The notes beneath the pieces were generated by a model that made no database searches, was not told the DNA's origin, and saw only the letters and a program-made list of their open reading frames with translations. Below, piece by piece: positions 56,001 to 63,984 of a DNA stretch of 64,000 bases. Position 1 is the first letter of the stretch. Every line of letters begins with the position of its first letter. Source of the stretch: a virus; IMG/VR virus record IMGVR_UViG_3300048011_000525, positions 1 through 64,000 of that record; one strand, written 5' to 3'. A program made the translations under genes and the position numbers.

Positions 56001-56246
56001 ATTGTTATTGTTATCAGTGTAAAAAATTGGATCGCCGAATGTTTCAGTTAGATCGCGCTGCGATGTAAGCAAGTAAGGTTTGCCTGCGTTTGCTGCGGTT
56101 GTACCCGGAGCAATACCTGTGCCAGCGCCATTTGTTTTGTTTTCGGCGGTGGCTACAAAAATCATTGGAACTGTACCTGGTTCAGCGGGTGTGTAAAAAC
56201 TTTCGTCTACTACGCTTACCTGTACGCCTGGTGATGTTAGTGCCAT
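53079..56246 (-). CDS. 18: tail sheath protein gp18, 1055 aa
   Basis: The N-terminus MALTSPGVQVSVVDESFYTPAE and the C-terminal domain (RIDRNELYLDIAIEPVKAVEFIYVPLRL) are the conserved sheath parts. T4 gp18 has 659 residues; here about 400 residues (roughly 130-620) of repeated Ig/fibre-like sequence (DAPTGDPADGAYWV..., SPTDQDIWVST...) are inserted, exposed on the contractile tail. Similar long sheaths occur in marine T4-like phages. A late box lies at 56287-56294. Confidence 0.93.
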   Translation of the reverse strand: MALTSPGVQVSVVDESFYTPAEPGTVPMIFVATAENKTNGAGTGIAPGTTAANAGKPYLLTSQRDLTETFGDPIFYTDNNNNPIHAGELNEYGLQAAYSLLGVSNRAWIVRADVDLGALQATADAPTGDPADGAYWVDTASTAFGIFEWNGEAATTAGGQSFSVQSPMIITDADKLSGGAPKGSVGAIGDYAIVAGQTTSYAVYKKNYLGTWVKVGSDDWVGSTPSVLGTEAVTSGLLDTDTFIINVSGSDYTITAAASGGAATTLADIVSNGNSVLTSTGVSLANIDDQLAILNDGTVATTLEVKAGNNDLEGTLGITIGNYAVPKLAIAPHTSVPQYKSSGTDTRPTGSVWVKTTEPNGGARWRIKTWNADTALWDLVSAPIYADNEAALVALDKTGGGVNLPIGDLYVQSNWTEAASPLAEFKVFRRSAAGASSVTSNAVATQISAGSVSFNLSETLVGNATVSTRTITFTAAGAASDADDMADAINSSGFTNIVASVDANDKVTISHKLGGDIEMADTDGALAAIGITPTNGVSNWAVLDTFTASADAPTSTTADGTLWYSSVVDEVDMMVHNGTTWVGYNTLHPLAGVTTAATEPSSPTDQDIWVSTADLENYPTIYRYNGGTTQWDLVDKSDQTTEDGVLFADARWSTDGSGTEATIAELAASDFLDPDAPDPALYPQGMLLWNMRRSGFNVKKYVRNYIDTTADNGRMGDVSMSGYGTDRWVTESANQEDGSGSFGRHAQRKVVVQQLQSMVNSNDEIRDDESRVFNIMATPGYPELIGEMVSLNYDRGLSAFIVGDSPFRLASDATSLNEWGQNVALAVEDNDDGLVSRDEYLGIFYPAGFTSDNAGNNVVVPPSHMMLRTIALSDQVSYPWFAPAGTRRGGVTNATATGYINAEGEFTSVALNEGQRDTLYSVNVNPITFINGAGLVNYGQKTRARGASSLDRINVARLVIYLRSQLNKLAKPYIFEPNDKITRDQIKQAAESLCLELVGARALYDFLVVCDESNNTPARIDRNELYLDIAIEPVKAVEFIYVPLRLKNTGEIAGL

Positions 56247-56286
56247 TATAAATCTCCTATAATAATGTTTGAGCGTTTGTTATAGT

Positions 56287-56294
56287 TATTTAGC
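56287..56294 (-). promoter_or_regulatory. late promoter box GCTAAATA of gp18
   Basis: About 40 nt upstream of ATG 56246, with AGGAGA between. Confidence 0.6.
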
Positions 56295-56349
56295 AGAGTT
56301 TCAATAATTCACTGCTTATAACACCATAAAAAAGGTACCGAAAAGGTGA

Positions 56350-56357
56350 GCTAAATA
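56350..56357 (+). promoter_or_regulatory. late promoter box GCTAAATA, 4 nt from ATG
   Basis: Plus strand, then CAAT and ATG 56362; predicts a leaderless mRNA. Confidence 0.6.
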
Positions 56358-56361
56358 CAAT

Positions 56362-56697
56362 ATGAGACCATTATGCACATGCGGACAGCGTCCTGCTGCA
56401 ATAAACTACAAAAAAGGTAATAAAACCTATTATAGAAAGCTATGCGAACGTTGTTTACGTAACGGACTAGGACACGGCATTCCTAAGTGGAAACAACGAG
56501 GATATAAGAAAAAAGATGTTTGTGAAAAGTGTGGTTATAAGTCTAAACATCCTGAACAGTTTAATGTATTTCATATAGACGGGGATTTAAATAATTGCCG
56601 GCCAGGCAACTTAAAAACTATATGTGCTAACTGTCAGCGTATTCTTCAAAAAGATGGAGTTGTGTGGAAGCAGGGAGACTTAGTCCCTGATTTTTAA
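56362..56697 (+). CDS. HNH-like zinc protein, 111 aa, predicted leaderless
   Basis: Two zinc-type pairs (CTCGQ and CERC; CEKCGY and CANC) and FHIDGDLNNCRPGNLKTICANC, an HNH-like core with H74 and N80. This gene is conserved near the sheath gene in marine T4-like phages. A nuclease role is possible but the metal ligands are unusual. Its 3' end overlaps the convergent kinase gene by 71 bp. Confidence 0.7.
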   Translation: MRPLCTCGQRPAAINYKKGNKTYYRKLCERCLRNGLGHGIPKWKQRGYKKKDVCEKCGYKSKHPEQFNVFHIDGDLNNCRPGNLKTICANCQRILQKDGVVWKQGDLVPDF

Positions 56698-57187
56698 AGA
56701 TAGTTTTAATTAGTATTTCTACGTTCTTTTCAAGTCTTGCTAAATCGCCATTGTTGTCAATAGTATAATCACACATCCATTGTTCAATGCTCATCGAGTC
56801 AGGATCTTCTTTAGGCAAATGATCTGTACGATCAACCCAAATAGCATAATCAAAAATTTCTTCGTTCTGCATTGCAAAGAACTCGCGCTTGTTACGTAGC
56901 CCACAATAGATATCGTGTTTTGCAAACAAGTTACGCCCTAGACGTGCTAAATCATCTTTGCAGTAATTATGAATCATGTTGTACCATAGCACACGATGAT
57001 GGTGTCTATCTATATAACACTGTTCTTCGTCAGCATATCCGTACTCGTGTTTTAGTTCTTCAAATATAAAAAGCTCTGAACAGAACTTAGAACTTGATTG
57101 AAATGTATATCCGTACTTCTCTAACATTTCACAGACAGTATCTTTGCCGTGCCTGCCGTGTCCAACAATTAATAATTTAGGTAACAT
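56627..57187 (-). CDS. deoxynucleoside monophosphate kinase-like (gp1-like), 186 aa
   Basis: P-loop GHGRHGKDT (9-17) followed by a helix and the lid-like YGYADEEQCYID segment fit dNMP kinases (T4 gp1, 241 aa). It phosphorylates dNMPs for phage DNA synthesis. Start ATG 57187 with GAGGAG and a sigma70 promoter upstream. Confidence 0.7.
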   Translation of the reverse strand: MLPKLLIVGHGRHGKDTVCEMLEKYGYTFQSSSKFCSELFIFEELKHEYGYADEEQCYIDRHHHRVLWYNMIHNYCKDDLARLGRNLFAKHDIYCGLRNKREFFAMQNEEIFDYAIWVDRTDHLPKEDPDSMSIEQWMCDYTIDNNGDLARLEKNVEILIKTIFKNQGLSLPASTQLHLFEEYADS

Positions 57188-57211
57188 ACAAACTCCTCTA
57201 AGAATATGTAT

Positions 57212-57239
57212 ATTATAGCATCTTAGTTTACGTTGTCAA
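57212..57239 (-). promoter_or_regulatory. sigma70-type promoter of the kinase
   Basis: Minus strand TTGACA (57234-57239), 16-bp spacer, TATAAT (57212-57217); leader has GAGGAG. Confidence 0.8.
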
Positions 57240-57246
57240 GAAGTTT

Positions 57247-58230
57247 TTAGCCAATAGTGAAGCCGTAGCCTACACCGCCTGCCATTTGAGTTGAAACCTC
57301 TGCTTCAAGTTTTTCCATTTCGGCTTGTGCTTCTGCTTTGAGTGCGTCACCGTTAAGTGCTGATCCGCCTTGTGGTCCTGCAATAGTAGCAAACTTACTA
57401 CGTGCTTCGCCTAACATAAATTTACATGCAGCAAGTGTGTAGTCTTTAATCCATTGACTTGCTAGGTAGTCGTTTAACAACTCGCTGTCTGGTCGATAGT
57501 TGTAGCAATATAATAAAATAGTTTCGTTTGCTCTAGGACGCTGAAGCAGTGTTAGCTTTTTGCTTGTAGTGTTCCATTTAAATTCAATAAAGCTACCAAA
57601 CATTCTACCTACCAGTTCTTGGTATTGACTAAACATATCGTATGTTGCTAGTCCTCCTAAGTTAGAACTTGATAGCAAGTATGCGTTTGTGTATGCTAAA
57701 CTAAAAGGATCAAATAAACTTCCGCCGCCATTTTCGCCACTATCATAAAGTTTTACATTTACAACATCTCCAGTAGTTAACCCTGTGTTGAATGTAATAG
57801 TTCTTGCATTATAATCAGTAGAATAATCTGTAGTAACTGCACCGTTAACTGTTACTACAATAGATTGCACTATTCCTAAATTGTAATTTACATTAAAAAC
57901 TTGTTGAGATGCTGTTGATATTAACGTAGTTGAATATAATGCTGGTCCTGAGACTGAAGTACTTGGGCGTGAGCCAATGCTTCTGCGAAATGTTTTACGA
58001 ACTTCTACAACTTCGTTAGGCAATGTATATTCGCTTTGATCAACTATAGTATCCATAAACAAATAGCTTTCTTCTACGCTATTGTCACTACGCTGTCTAA
58101 ATTTAGAAAATGCTTTTTTAAGTGCAGTTTCGTAGTGGATAGGATCTAGTTCAACATCTACCATGCCTCCGCCAAGGAAGGCATTTACATAGTCGAATAC
58201 TTCTTGCTTTTGTGTTTGTGCTACTGCCAT
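57247..58230 (-). CDS. 13: neck protein gp13, 327 aa
   Basis: The N-terminal ELDPIHYETALKKAFSKFRQRSDN and C-terminal SQWIKDYTLAACKFMLGEARSKF match T4 gp13 (309 aa), with a beta-rich insert (about 95-165). It closes the filled head for tail joining. It faces gp14 head-to-head at 58240. Confidence 0.88.
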   Translation of the reverse strand: MAVAQTQKQEVFDYVNAFLGGGMVDVELDPIHYETALKKAFSKFRQRSDNSVEESYLFMDTIVDQSEYTLPNEVVEVRKTFRRSIGSRPSTSVSGPALYSTTLISTASQQVFNVNYNLGIVQSIVVTVNGAVTTDYSTDYNARTITFNTGLTTGDVVNVKLYDSGENGGGSLFDPFSLAYTNAYLLSSSNLGGLATYDMFSQYQELVGRMFGSFIEFKWNTTSKKLTLLQRPRANETILLYCYNYRPDSELLNDYLASQWIKDYTLAACKFMLGEARSKFATIAGPQGGSALNGDALKAEAQAEMEKLEAEVSTQMAGGVGYGFTIG

Positions 58231-58249
58231 TTACATTTCTCCGTCATAG

Positions 58250-58269
58250 TATTTATCTTTCGATAAATA
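58250..58269. promoter_or_regulatory. divergent late promoter boxes gp13/gp14
   Basis: GATAAATA on the minus strand (58250-58257, normal 19-nt leader with GGAG before ATG 58230) and GATAAATA on the plus strand (58262-58269, 5 nt from ATG 58275). Confidence 0.75.
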
Positions 58270-58274
58270 TGTGT

Positions 58275-59642
58275 ATGCCAAGACTTAGTTTATATAAACC
58301 AGAGCGCGGTGCAGACTTTAAATTTCTGGATCGACAAATTAACGAAATGTTCACAATAGGTGGTACAGACCTGTTTGTCCACAAATATATCGGTACGAAT
58401 GACGGTACAACTGAAAAGGATCATACACAAATCCAAGATATGTTGTTCTTAGAAAATCGCGATAGAAAATATGATTCAGACATATACACCATACGTGGTA
58501 TTTACAATGTACAAGACATTGACTTTGATTTAAGTCAATTTGGTTTGTTCCTTAGTAATGACACACTGTTTATGACTGTGCATATTAGTAGTTCTGTAGA
58601 TGCTATAGGACGCAAACTAATGCCAGGTGATGTAATTGAATTACCACATTTGAAAGACGAGTATGCACTAAATGATTTTAGTGTAGCACTTAAACGTTTT
58701 TATGTTATTGAAGATATCAACAGAGCAGCTGAGGGATTTAGTCCTACTTGGTATCCGCACTTATATAGACTAAAACTTAAACAGATTGTTGATTCGCAAG
58801 AATACAAAGATATACTCGACTTACCTGCAAGTGAAGATTATCCAGAAGACGGAACACTGCGTGATGTATTAAGTACATTTGAAGCGGAGATGAATGTTAA
58901 CAATGCAGTAGTTGCAGAAGCAGAAGCAAACACGCCTAAGAGCGGCTATGATGTTGACGACAATTATTACACACTTGCTGTGGACGAAAACACAGGTAGG
59001 AAAAAAGTTCAACAAGTTGCACAAGATGGTAGTACTATTACAGATAGTGCAACACCTACAACCCACGGATATAAGGGTGTACTAATTGGTGACGAATTTG
59101 CTCCTAACGGTAGTAACTTTAGTAGCGGGATTAGTTTTCCACTAGACAGTACCGAAGGTGACTACTTTTTACGCACAGACTTTTTGCCACAACGTATGTT
59201 CCGCTATGACGGTAGACGTTGGCTGAAAGCACATGATGTTAAGAGAGCTCCAATGAATAACGATACAACACAGACACTACGTGGTTCGTTTATTAATGAT
59301 ATAGATTCGTTTATTTACGACAGACACATTGCACAAGACTTTGTACGTTTAGATGTTGGAGATACTGTTATTAATACTGAGATTGCATATATGACTGCAA
59401 AGTATGTACAACTAGAATATACTAGTGATACAGGAGATGGTGCTCTAAGATTAAATTATGTTGTTGCTGACAATGCAGGCATGCTAACAAGTTATGACGA
59501 CAGCGGCACAGATAGAGTACGTATTACTTTACCAGCAGGTGCAATTAAAGACGAAGGATTGTATAGTTTAACACTACACAATGAAAGAACACAACAACGT
59601 CAAGCACTATCACAAGTGCTAAAACCTAAGGCAGACAACTAA
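58275..59642 (+). CDS. 14: neck protein gp14, 455 aa, predicted leaderless
   Basis: The start is set at ATG 58275 (MPRLSLYKPERGADFKFLDRQI) because GATAAATA ends 5 nt upstream; the frame is open to 58212. The first 200 residues match T4 gp14 (256 aa). The rest (about 200-455) is an extra beta-rich region. It forms the neck with gp13. Its stop overlaps the next start as TAATG. Confidence 0.88.
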   Translation: MPRLSLYKPERGADFKFLDRQINEMFTIGGTDLFVHKYIGTNDGTTEKDHTQIQDMLFLENRDRKYDSDIYTIRGIYNVQDIDFDLSQFGLFLSNDTLFMTVHISSSVDAIGRKLMPGDVIELPHLKDEYALNDFSVALKRFYVIEDINRAAEGFSPTWYPHLYRLKLKQIVDSQEYKDILDLPASEDYPEDGTLRDVLSTFEAEMNVNNAVVAEAEANTPKSGYDVDDNYYTLAVDENTGRKKVQQVAQDGSTITDSATPTTHGYKGVLIGDEFAPNGSNFSSGISFPLDSTEGDYFLRTDFLPQRMFRYDGRRWLKAHDVKRAPMNNDTTQTLRGSFINDIDSFIYDRHIAQDFVRLDVGDTVINTEIAYMTAKYVQLEYTSDTGDGALRLNYVVADNAGMLTSYDDSGTDRVRITLPAGAIKDEGLYSLTLHNERTQQRQALSQVLKPKADN

Positions 59643-61156
59643 TGGCTGAACACTTTTATGACGGACAAATAAGAAAATATCTCGTACAGATGATGCGGTT
59701 GTTTAGTAATTTTAGTTACCAAACAGGCGACGGTACTGAAAAACAAGTACCTGTTTTGTATGGAGACTTAACACGCCAAGTAGGAAGTATTTTAAGAGAC
59801 AATTCTGAAAATAAAATTCCAAGTGCTCCTCGCATGGCAGTTTATATTACAGGCTTAGAACTTGATAGAGATAGAACTAGTGATGCTAGTTATGTAAACA
59901 AGCGTCATGTAAGAGAACGTGCTAAAGATTCAAACGGTGATTATACCGATGAACAAGGACGTCAATATACAGTTGAGCGTTTAATGCCTACACCATATAA
60001 ACTAACTATAAATGTTGACATATGGAGTACAAATACAGATATGAAACTACAGATTATGGAGCAAATATTAATGCTGTTTAATCCTAGTTTAGACATCCAA
60101 ACCACAGACAACTATTTAGACTGGACAAGTTTAACAACAGTAATGCTAGACAGTGTAAACTTTAGCTCACGTTCAATTCCAGTTGGAGTCGATAGTGAAA
60201 TTGATGTAGGACAAATGACATTTAGCACACCAATTTATATTAGTCCTCCTGCTAAAGTTAAACGTCTTGGTGTTGTTACTAATATTGTTACTAGCATATT
60301 TGACGGTGACGGATATTATGACTTTGAAAAAATGCTTGAAGGTACTAACTTGTTTAGTATAGGCGGAGCAACTGCACCTTATGAAAAGGGTAGCGAGCAA
60401 AACGAAGTTGTTGATACAGGTGCCATGCCCAATGACGGTGATGGTGTTCTTACTCCTAGAAAACAAATTACAAGAACTGTTAAACCTATTATTAAAAATC
60501 CATTACAACATCGCATACTGATACTTAATGGACAAATTCAGTTGCTTGATAACGGCTTACCTAGCAACACTGCATGGTCTGAGTATTTTGAAGAAATTCA
60601 AGGTACTTATAAGCCGGGGTTAAGCATAATGTATTTTAGAAAGCCGGACATAAGCGGACTAGTTGCAGGACGTATTACAATCAATCCATTAGACGAAACT
60701 AAACTGTCAATTGCTTGGGATAGAGATACATTGCCAAGCAATGATACAATACAAGGCCCTGCTCGTAATGCTAATCAATATTCAAGTGTAGATTATATTG
60801 TAGATCCGTTGCGTTATGATCCGCAATCAGATACTTCAAAAGCAGGAGTACGATTGCTTATACTTGGTGCAATAGGTGATGCAGATAATGTAGATGGTGC
60901 TGATGCTTGGAAAAATACTGACAACACAGATTTTGTAGCAGGTGATAATGACATTATCGAATATGATGGCGCTAATTGGCATATTGTATTTGATGCAAGC
61001 AAAGACTACCTTCCGTACAATGACGAAACTATTACAACCTTATACACTACAAACTTAAATACCGGTGTACAATACTACTGGGATGGCGATCAGTGGTTAT
61101 TAAGCGTAGACGGCGAATATGCCAAAGGTGACTGGGTAATTGAGCTAGACGGCTAA
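59642..61156 (+). CDS. 15: tail completion and sheath-stabilizing protein gp15, 504 aa
   Basis: HFYDGQIRKYLVQMMRLFSNFSYQTGDG at the start and the PTPYKLTINVDIWSTNTDMKLQIMEQILMLFNP core are T4 gp15 hallmarks (272 aa). It caps the tail tube and sheath. About 230 extra C-terminal residues resemble the DGTNW/YWDGDQW repeats of the sheath insert, so they may decorate the neck. Confidence 0.88.
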   Translation: MAEHFYDGQIRKYLVQMMRLFSNFSYQTGDGTEKQVPVLYGDLTRQVGSILRDNSENKIPSAPRMAVYITGLELDRDRTSDASYVNKRHVRERAKDSNGDYTDEQGRQYTVERLMPTPYKLTINVDIWSTNTDMKLQIMEQILMLFNPSLDIQTTDNYLDWTSLTTVMLDSVNFSSRSIPVGVDSEIDVGQMTFSTPIYISPPAKVKRLGVVTNIVTSIFDGDGYYDFEKMLEGTNLFSIGGATAPYEKGSEQNEVVDTGAMPNDGDGVLTPRKQITRTVKPIIKNPLQHRILILNGQIQLLDNGLPSNTAWSEYFEEIQGTYKPGLSIMYFRKPDISGLVAGRITINPLDETKLSIAWDRDTLPSNDTIQGPARNANQYSSVDYIVDPLRYDPQSDTSKAGVRLLILGAIGDADNVDGADAWKNTDNTDFVAGDNDIIEYDGANWHIVFDASKDYLPYNDETITTLYTTNLNTGVQYYWDGDQWLLSVDGEYAKGDWVIELDG

Positions 61157-61164
61157 TTACTAGT

Positions 61165-61602
61165 ATGAACAAGATAGTTTGCAGTGGTGCTCTCTTTTAC
61201 GCACTCAATACAAAACGTTTTTTATTTTTACACAGAGCTGGCGGCAAGACTTCTGGCACTTGGGGACTTGTAGGTGGCGGCAACGAAGAAGGTGAAACAC
61301 CTTTTGAAGGACTTACACGTGAAATACAAGAAGAAGTAGGAAAACTACCTAAGTTTGTAAAAACAATACCTTTAGAAACGTTTGTATCAAATGATGAAAA
61401 GTTTAACTTTCACACATACCTTGTTGTAATAAAAGAAGAATTTTTACCTACACTAAATCATGAACACAACGGGTATGCTTGGACTACATTTGGTAATTGG
61501 CCTAAAACCCTACACCAGGGATTGCGCAACACACTACAAAATAAAACTAATCTTACAAAGTTAGAAACTGTATTTCAAGTAATAGACTTACTTGACAATT
61601 AA
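61165..61602 (+). CDS. Nudix hydrolase, 145 aa
   Basis: A full Nudix box, GGGNEEGETPFEGLTREIQEEVG (about 37-59), with catalytic REIQEEVG. It may clean up nucleotide sugars, ADP-heptose-related by-products or mutagenic nucleotides. It precedes the heptose genes but is separated from them by a promoter, so the link is loose. Confidence 0.82.
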   Translation: MNKIVCSGALFYALNTKRFLFLHRAGGKTSGTWGLVGGGNEEGETPFEGLTREIQEEVGKLPKFVKTIPLETFVSNDEKFNFHTYLVVIKEEFLPTLNHEHNGYAWTTFGNWPKTLHQGLRNTLQNKTNLTKLETVFQVIDLLDN

Positions 61603-61620
61603 CTCAAAAGACTGTATAAT
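61592..61620 (+). promoter_or_regulatory. sigma70-type promoter of the heptose operon, leaderless
   Basis: TTGACA 61592-61597, 17-bp spacer, TATAAT 61615-61620, six bases (ATGAGT), ATG 61627. Confidence 0.82.
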
Positions 61621-61626
61621 ATGAGT

Positions 61627-62763
61627 ATGAAAGTTTTAGTTCTCGGTGACATCATTGTCGACAAATATATCTACGGTACATCAACACGCATTAGCCCAGA
61701 AGCGCCAGTGCCTGTTGTAACATATCAGCGTGAAGTTGAGACTGTAGGTGGTGCCGGACTTGTTTACGAAAATCTTAAAAGTCTAGGTGTAGATGTTACT
61801 CTGTTTGTAATGCCTGGAAAGCCAAGCGTTAAAACACGAGTTATATGTGACGGACATTATATAACACGCATCGACAACGATGTACACACAAACGGATTAG
61901 ATGTATTAAAACGTGTATTAACTACCGACTTTACAGTATATGATTATGTTATTTTAAGTGATTACAATAAAGGTACACTAGACGAAAGTATTGAAATAAT
62001 CAAACACATTAATACATACGGATGTCGTATTATTGTTGATCCTAAAGAACACTCTAGTCACTATGAAGGTGCTTGGTTAGTAAAACCCAACGAAAAAGAA
62101 TTTCAAGAATACTTTATCAACTGGCACGGTAACATTATTACAACTAGAGCAGATAAAAGCGTTGTTGCTAACATTGACAATGAAGTATTTGAAATAGATG
62201 TGGAGCCGGTTGAGGTATCGGATGTAACAGGAGCAGGAGATTGTTTCTTAGCAGCATTTGTATATGGTCTTACTAAAGGTTATGATTACAAACATGCAAT
62301 TGAACTAGCAGTTAAAGGCTCTACAGAAAGTGTTAAGCATGTAGGCACATACACGCTACAACAGCGCGATTTAGAAGAAAGAGTAGTCTTTACTAATGGA
62401 GTATTTGATATACTGCACAAGGGTCATTTTGAGCTCTTAAAAGAAGCTAAATTTCTCGGTGCTAAACTAATTGTAGGTATTAATAGCGATGCTAGTGTAA
62501 AACGTCTTAAAGGCGAAACACGCCCAATTAATAATCAAATGAAGCGTATTAGTCAGTTAGAAATTTTACCGTGGGTAGATCAAGTAGTTGTATTTGATGA
62601 AGATACCCCATACGAATTAATTAAAAAAATTAAGCCGCATGTAATAGTTAAGGGCGGCGACTATACAGTAGAAACCGTAGTAGGACACGATTTAGCCGAG
62701 GTGCATCTTGTACCTACTGTTGAAGGCTACAGCACTACAGAAATTATAGAGGCAAGCAAATGA
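61627..62763 (+). CDS. hldE: heptose-7-phosphate kinase/adenylyltransferase HldE, 378 aa
   Basis: The start is set at ATG 61627 because TATAAT ends 6 nt before it; ATG 61621 lies in the promoter. The kinase half has RISPEAPVPV (near 21-30) and VTGAGD (200-205); the adenylyltransferase half has FTNGVFDILHKGH (near 255-267) and VKGGDY. E. coli HldE has 477 residues; here the kinase half is about 60 residues shorter, but the catalytic Asp in GAGD remains. It makes ADP-D-glycero-heptose, the LPS heptose donor, with HldD next. Confidence 0.9.
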   Translation: MKVLVLGDIIVDKYIYGTSTRISPEAPVPVVTYQREVETVGGAGLVYENLKSLGVDVTLFVMPGKPSVKTRVICDGHYITRIDNDVHTNGLDVLKRVLTTDFTVYDYVILSDYNKGTLDESIEIIKHINTYGCRIIVDPKEHSSHYEGAWLVKPNEKEFQEYFINWHGNIITTRADKSVVANIDNEVFEIDVEPVEVSDVTGAGDCFLAAFVYGLTKGYDYKHAIELAVKGSTESVKHVGTYTLQQRDLEERVVFTNGVFDILHKGHFELLKEAKFLGAKLIVGINSDASVKRLKGETRPINNQMKRISQLEILPWVDQVVVFDEDTPYELIKKIKPHVIVKGGDYTVETVVGHDLAEVHLVPTVEGYSTTEIIEASK

Positions 62764-63578
62764 AAATTTTAATTACTGGCCATAAAGGATTTATTGGACA
62801 AAATCTAACCCTGTTCTTACAAAACGAACACGAACTATTTGGATACGAATGGCAAGAAGATAGCTTACCAGAAGTTGAAGGTTTTGATTGGGTTATACAT
62901 ACTGGAGCGATTAGCAGCACTACAGAAACAGATGTAGATAAAGTAATGTTGCAAAATTACGAGTTTAGTAAATGGTTATATAACGAATGTAATACTAAAG
63001 GTGTTAATTTGCAATATGCATCAAGTGCAAGTGTTTACGGAACAAATACAGAGTTTAGCGAAGATGCTCCTAAACAGCCACAGAGCCCTTATGCTTGGAG
63101 CAAGTATTTGTTTGATCGCTGGGTTTGGGGTTTAAGTTCTCATAATATTATTGTACAAGGTTTCCGTTACTTTAATGTATACGGTCCATTTGAGGATCAT
63201 AAAGGTAATCAGGCAAGTCCAGTTACTAAGTTTACTGAACAAGCAATTAAGACTGGTAGAATAAAACTATTTGAAAACAGTGATAAGTACTTACGTGATT
63301 TTATATTTGTAGGCGATGTGTGCGAAGCACATAAACAATTGTTAGAAAATAAAACAGCAGGTCTGTATAATATAGGTACTGGTAACACAACTAGTTTTAA
63401 AGAAGTAGCAGAAGTAATTGCTAAAAAATATAATGCTGAAATTACAGAAATACCAATGCCAAAAAACTTAAAAGGACAATATCAAGAATATACTTGTGCA
63501 GACACAAATAAATTAAGTACAGTAACAGATATTGATTTTGCAACAGTAAAGGAGTATGTAAATGAGTCAACCAACTAG
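62760..63578 (+). CDS. hldD: ADP-heptose 6-epimerase HldD, 272 aa
   Basis: NAD-binding GHKGFIG (7-13), SSASVYGTNTEF, the catalytic YxxxK (YAWSK), and FRYFNVYGPFEDHKGNQASPV, the HldD signature. It converts ADP-D,D-heptose to ADP-L,D-heptose. Overlaps HldE by 4 bp. Slightly shorter than E. coli HldD (310). Confidence 0.88.
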   Translation: MKILITGHKGFIGQNLTLFLQNEHELFGYEWQEDSLPEVEGFDWVIHTGAISSTTETDVDKVMLQNYEFSKWLYNECNTKGVNLQYASSASVYGTNTEFSEDAPKQPQSPYAWSKYLFDRWVWGLSSHNIIVQGFRYFNVYGPFEDHKGNQASPVTKFTEQAIKTGRIKLFENSDKYLRDFIFVGDVCEAHKQLLENKTAGLYNIGTGNTTSFKEVAEVIAKKYNAEITEIPMPKNLKGQYQEYTCADTNKLSTVTDIDFATVKEYVNESTN

Positions 63579-63981
63579 AAAAACAGGCGTAGATCAAAAA
63601 GGCTGGGGATACGAGATGATTTGGGCTACTAACGACAAATACTGTGGCAAGATTATGGCCTTTACTAGAGAAGGTGCAACAACAAGTATGCACTTCCACA
63701 GAGAAAAAGACGAAACTTGGTTTGTTAATAACGGACGGTTTAAAGTGCGATATATTGATACATCTAATAGTATGTTGTACGAAAGAGATTTAAAAGAAGG
63801 TGATGTATGGCATAATCCGCCATTGCAGCCGCATCAATTAGTCTGTCTTTCTAAAGAAGGTAGTATTACAGAAGTAAGTACACCCGACAGTGTTGAAGAT
63901 AACTTCCGTATTGGCCCTGGAGACAGTCAAATAGCCGAAAAAACTCAAGACCAATTGCAAACTCAAACAACAGGAAAGTAA
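63562..63981 (+). CDS. cupin-domain protein, 139 aa
   Basis: One cupin with SMHFHREKDETWFVNNGRF (about 42-60), metal-binding H-x-H and Glu, and PHQLVCL near 90. It resembles the phosphomannose-isomerase-type cupin fused to the nucleotidyltransferase at 38099. Starts inside the end of hldD. Sugar-phosphate isomerisation in the heptose pathway is the likely area of action. Confidence 0.75.
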   Translation: MSQPTRKTGVDQKGWGYEMIWATNDKYCGKIMAFTREGATTSMHFHREKDETWFVNNGRFKVRYIDTSNSMLYERDLKEGDVWHNPPLQPHQLVCLSKEGSITEVSTPDSVEDNFRIGPGDSQIAEKTQDQLQTQTTGK

Positions 63982-63984
63982 CAA

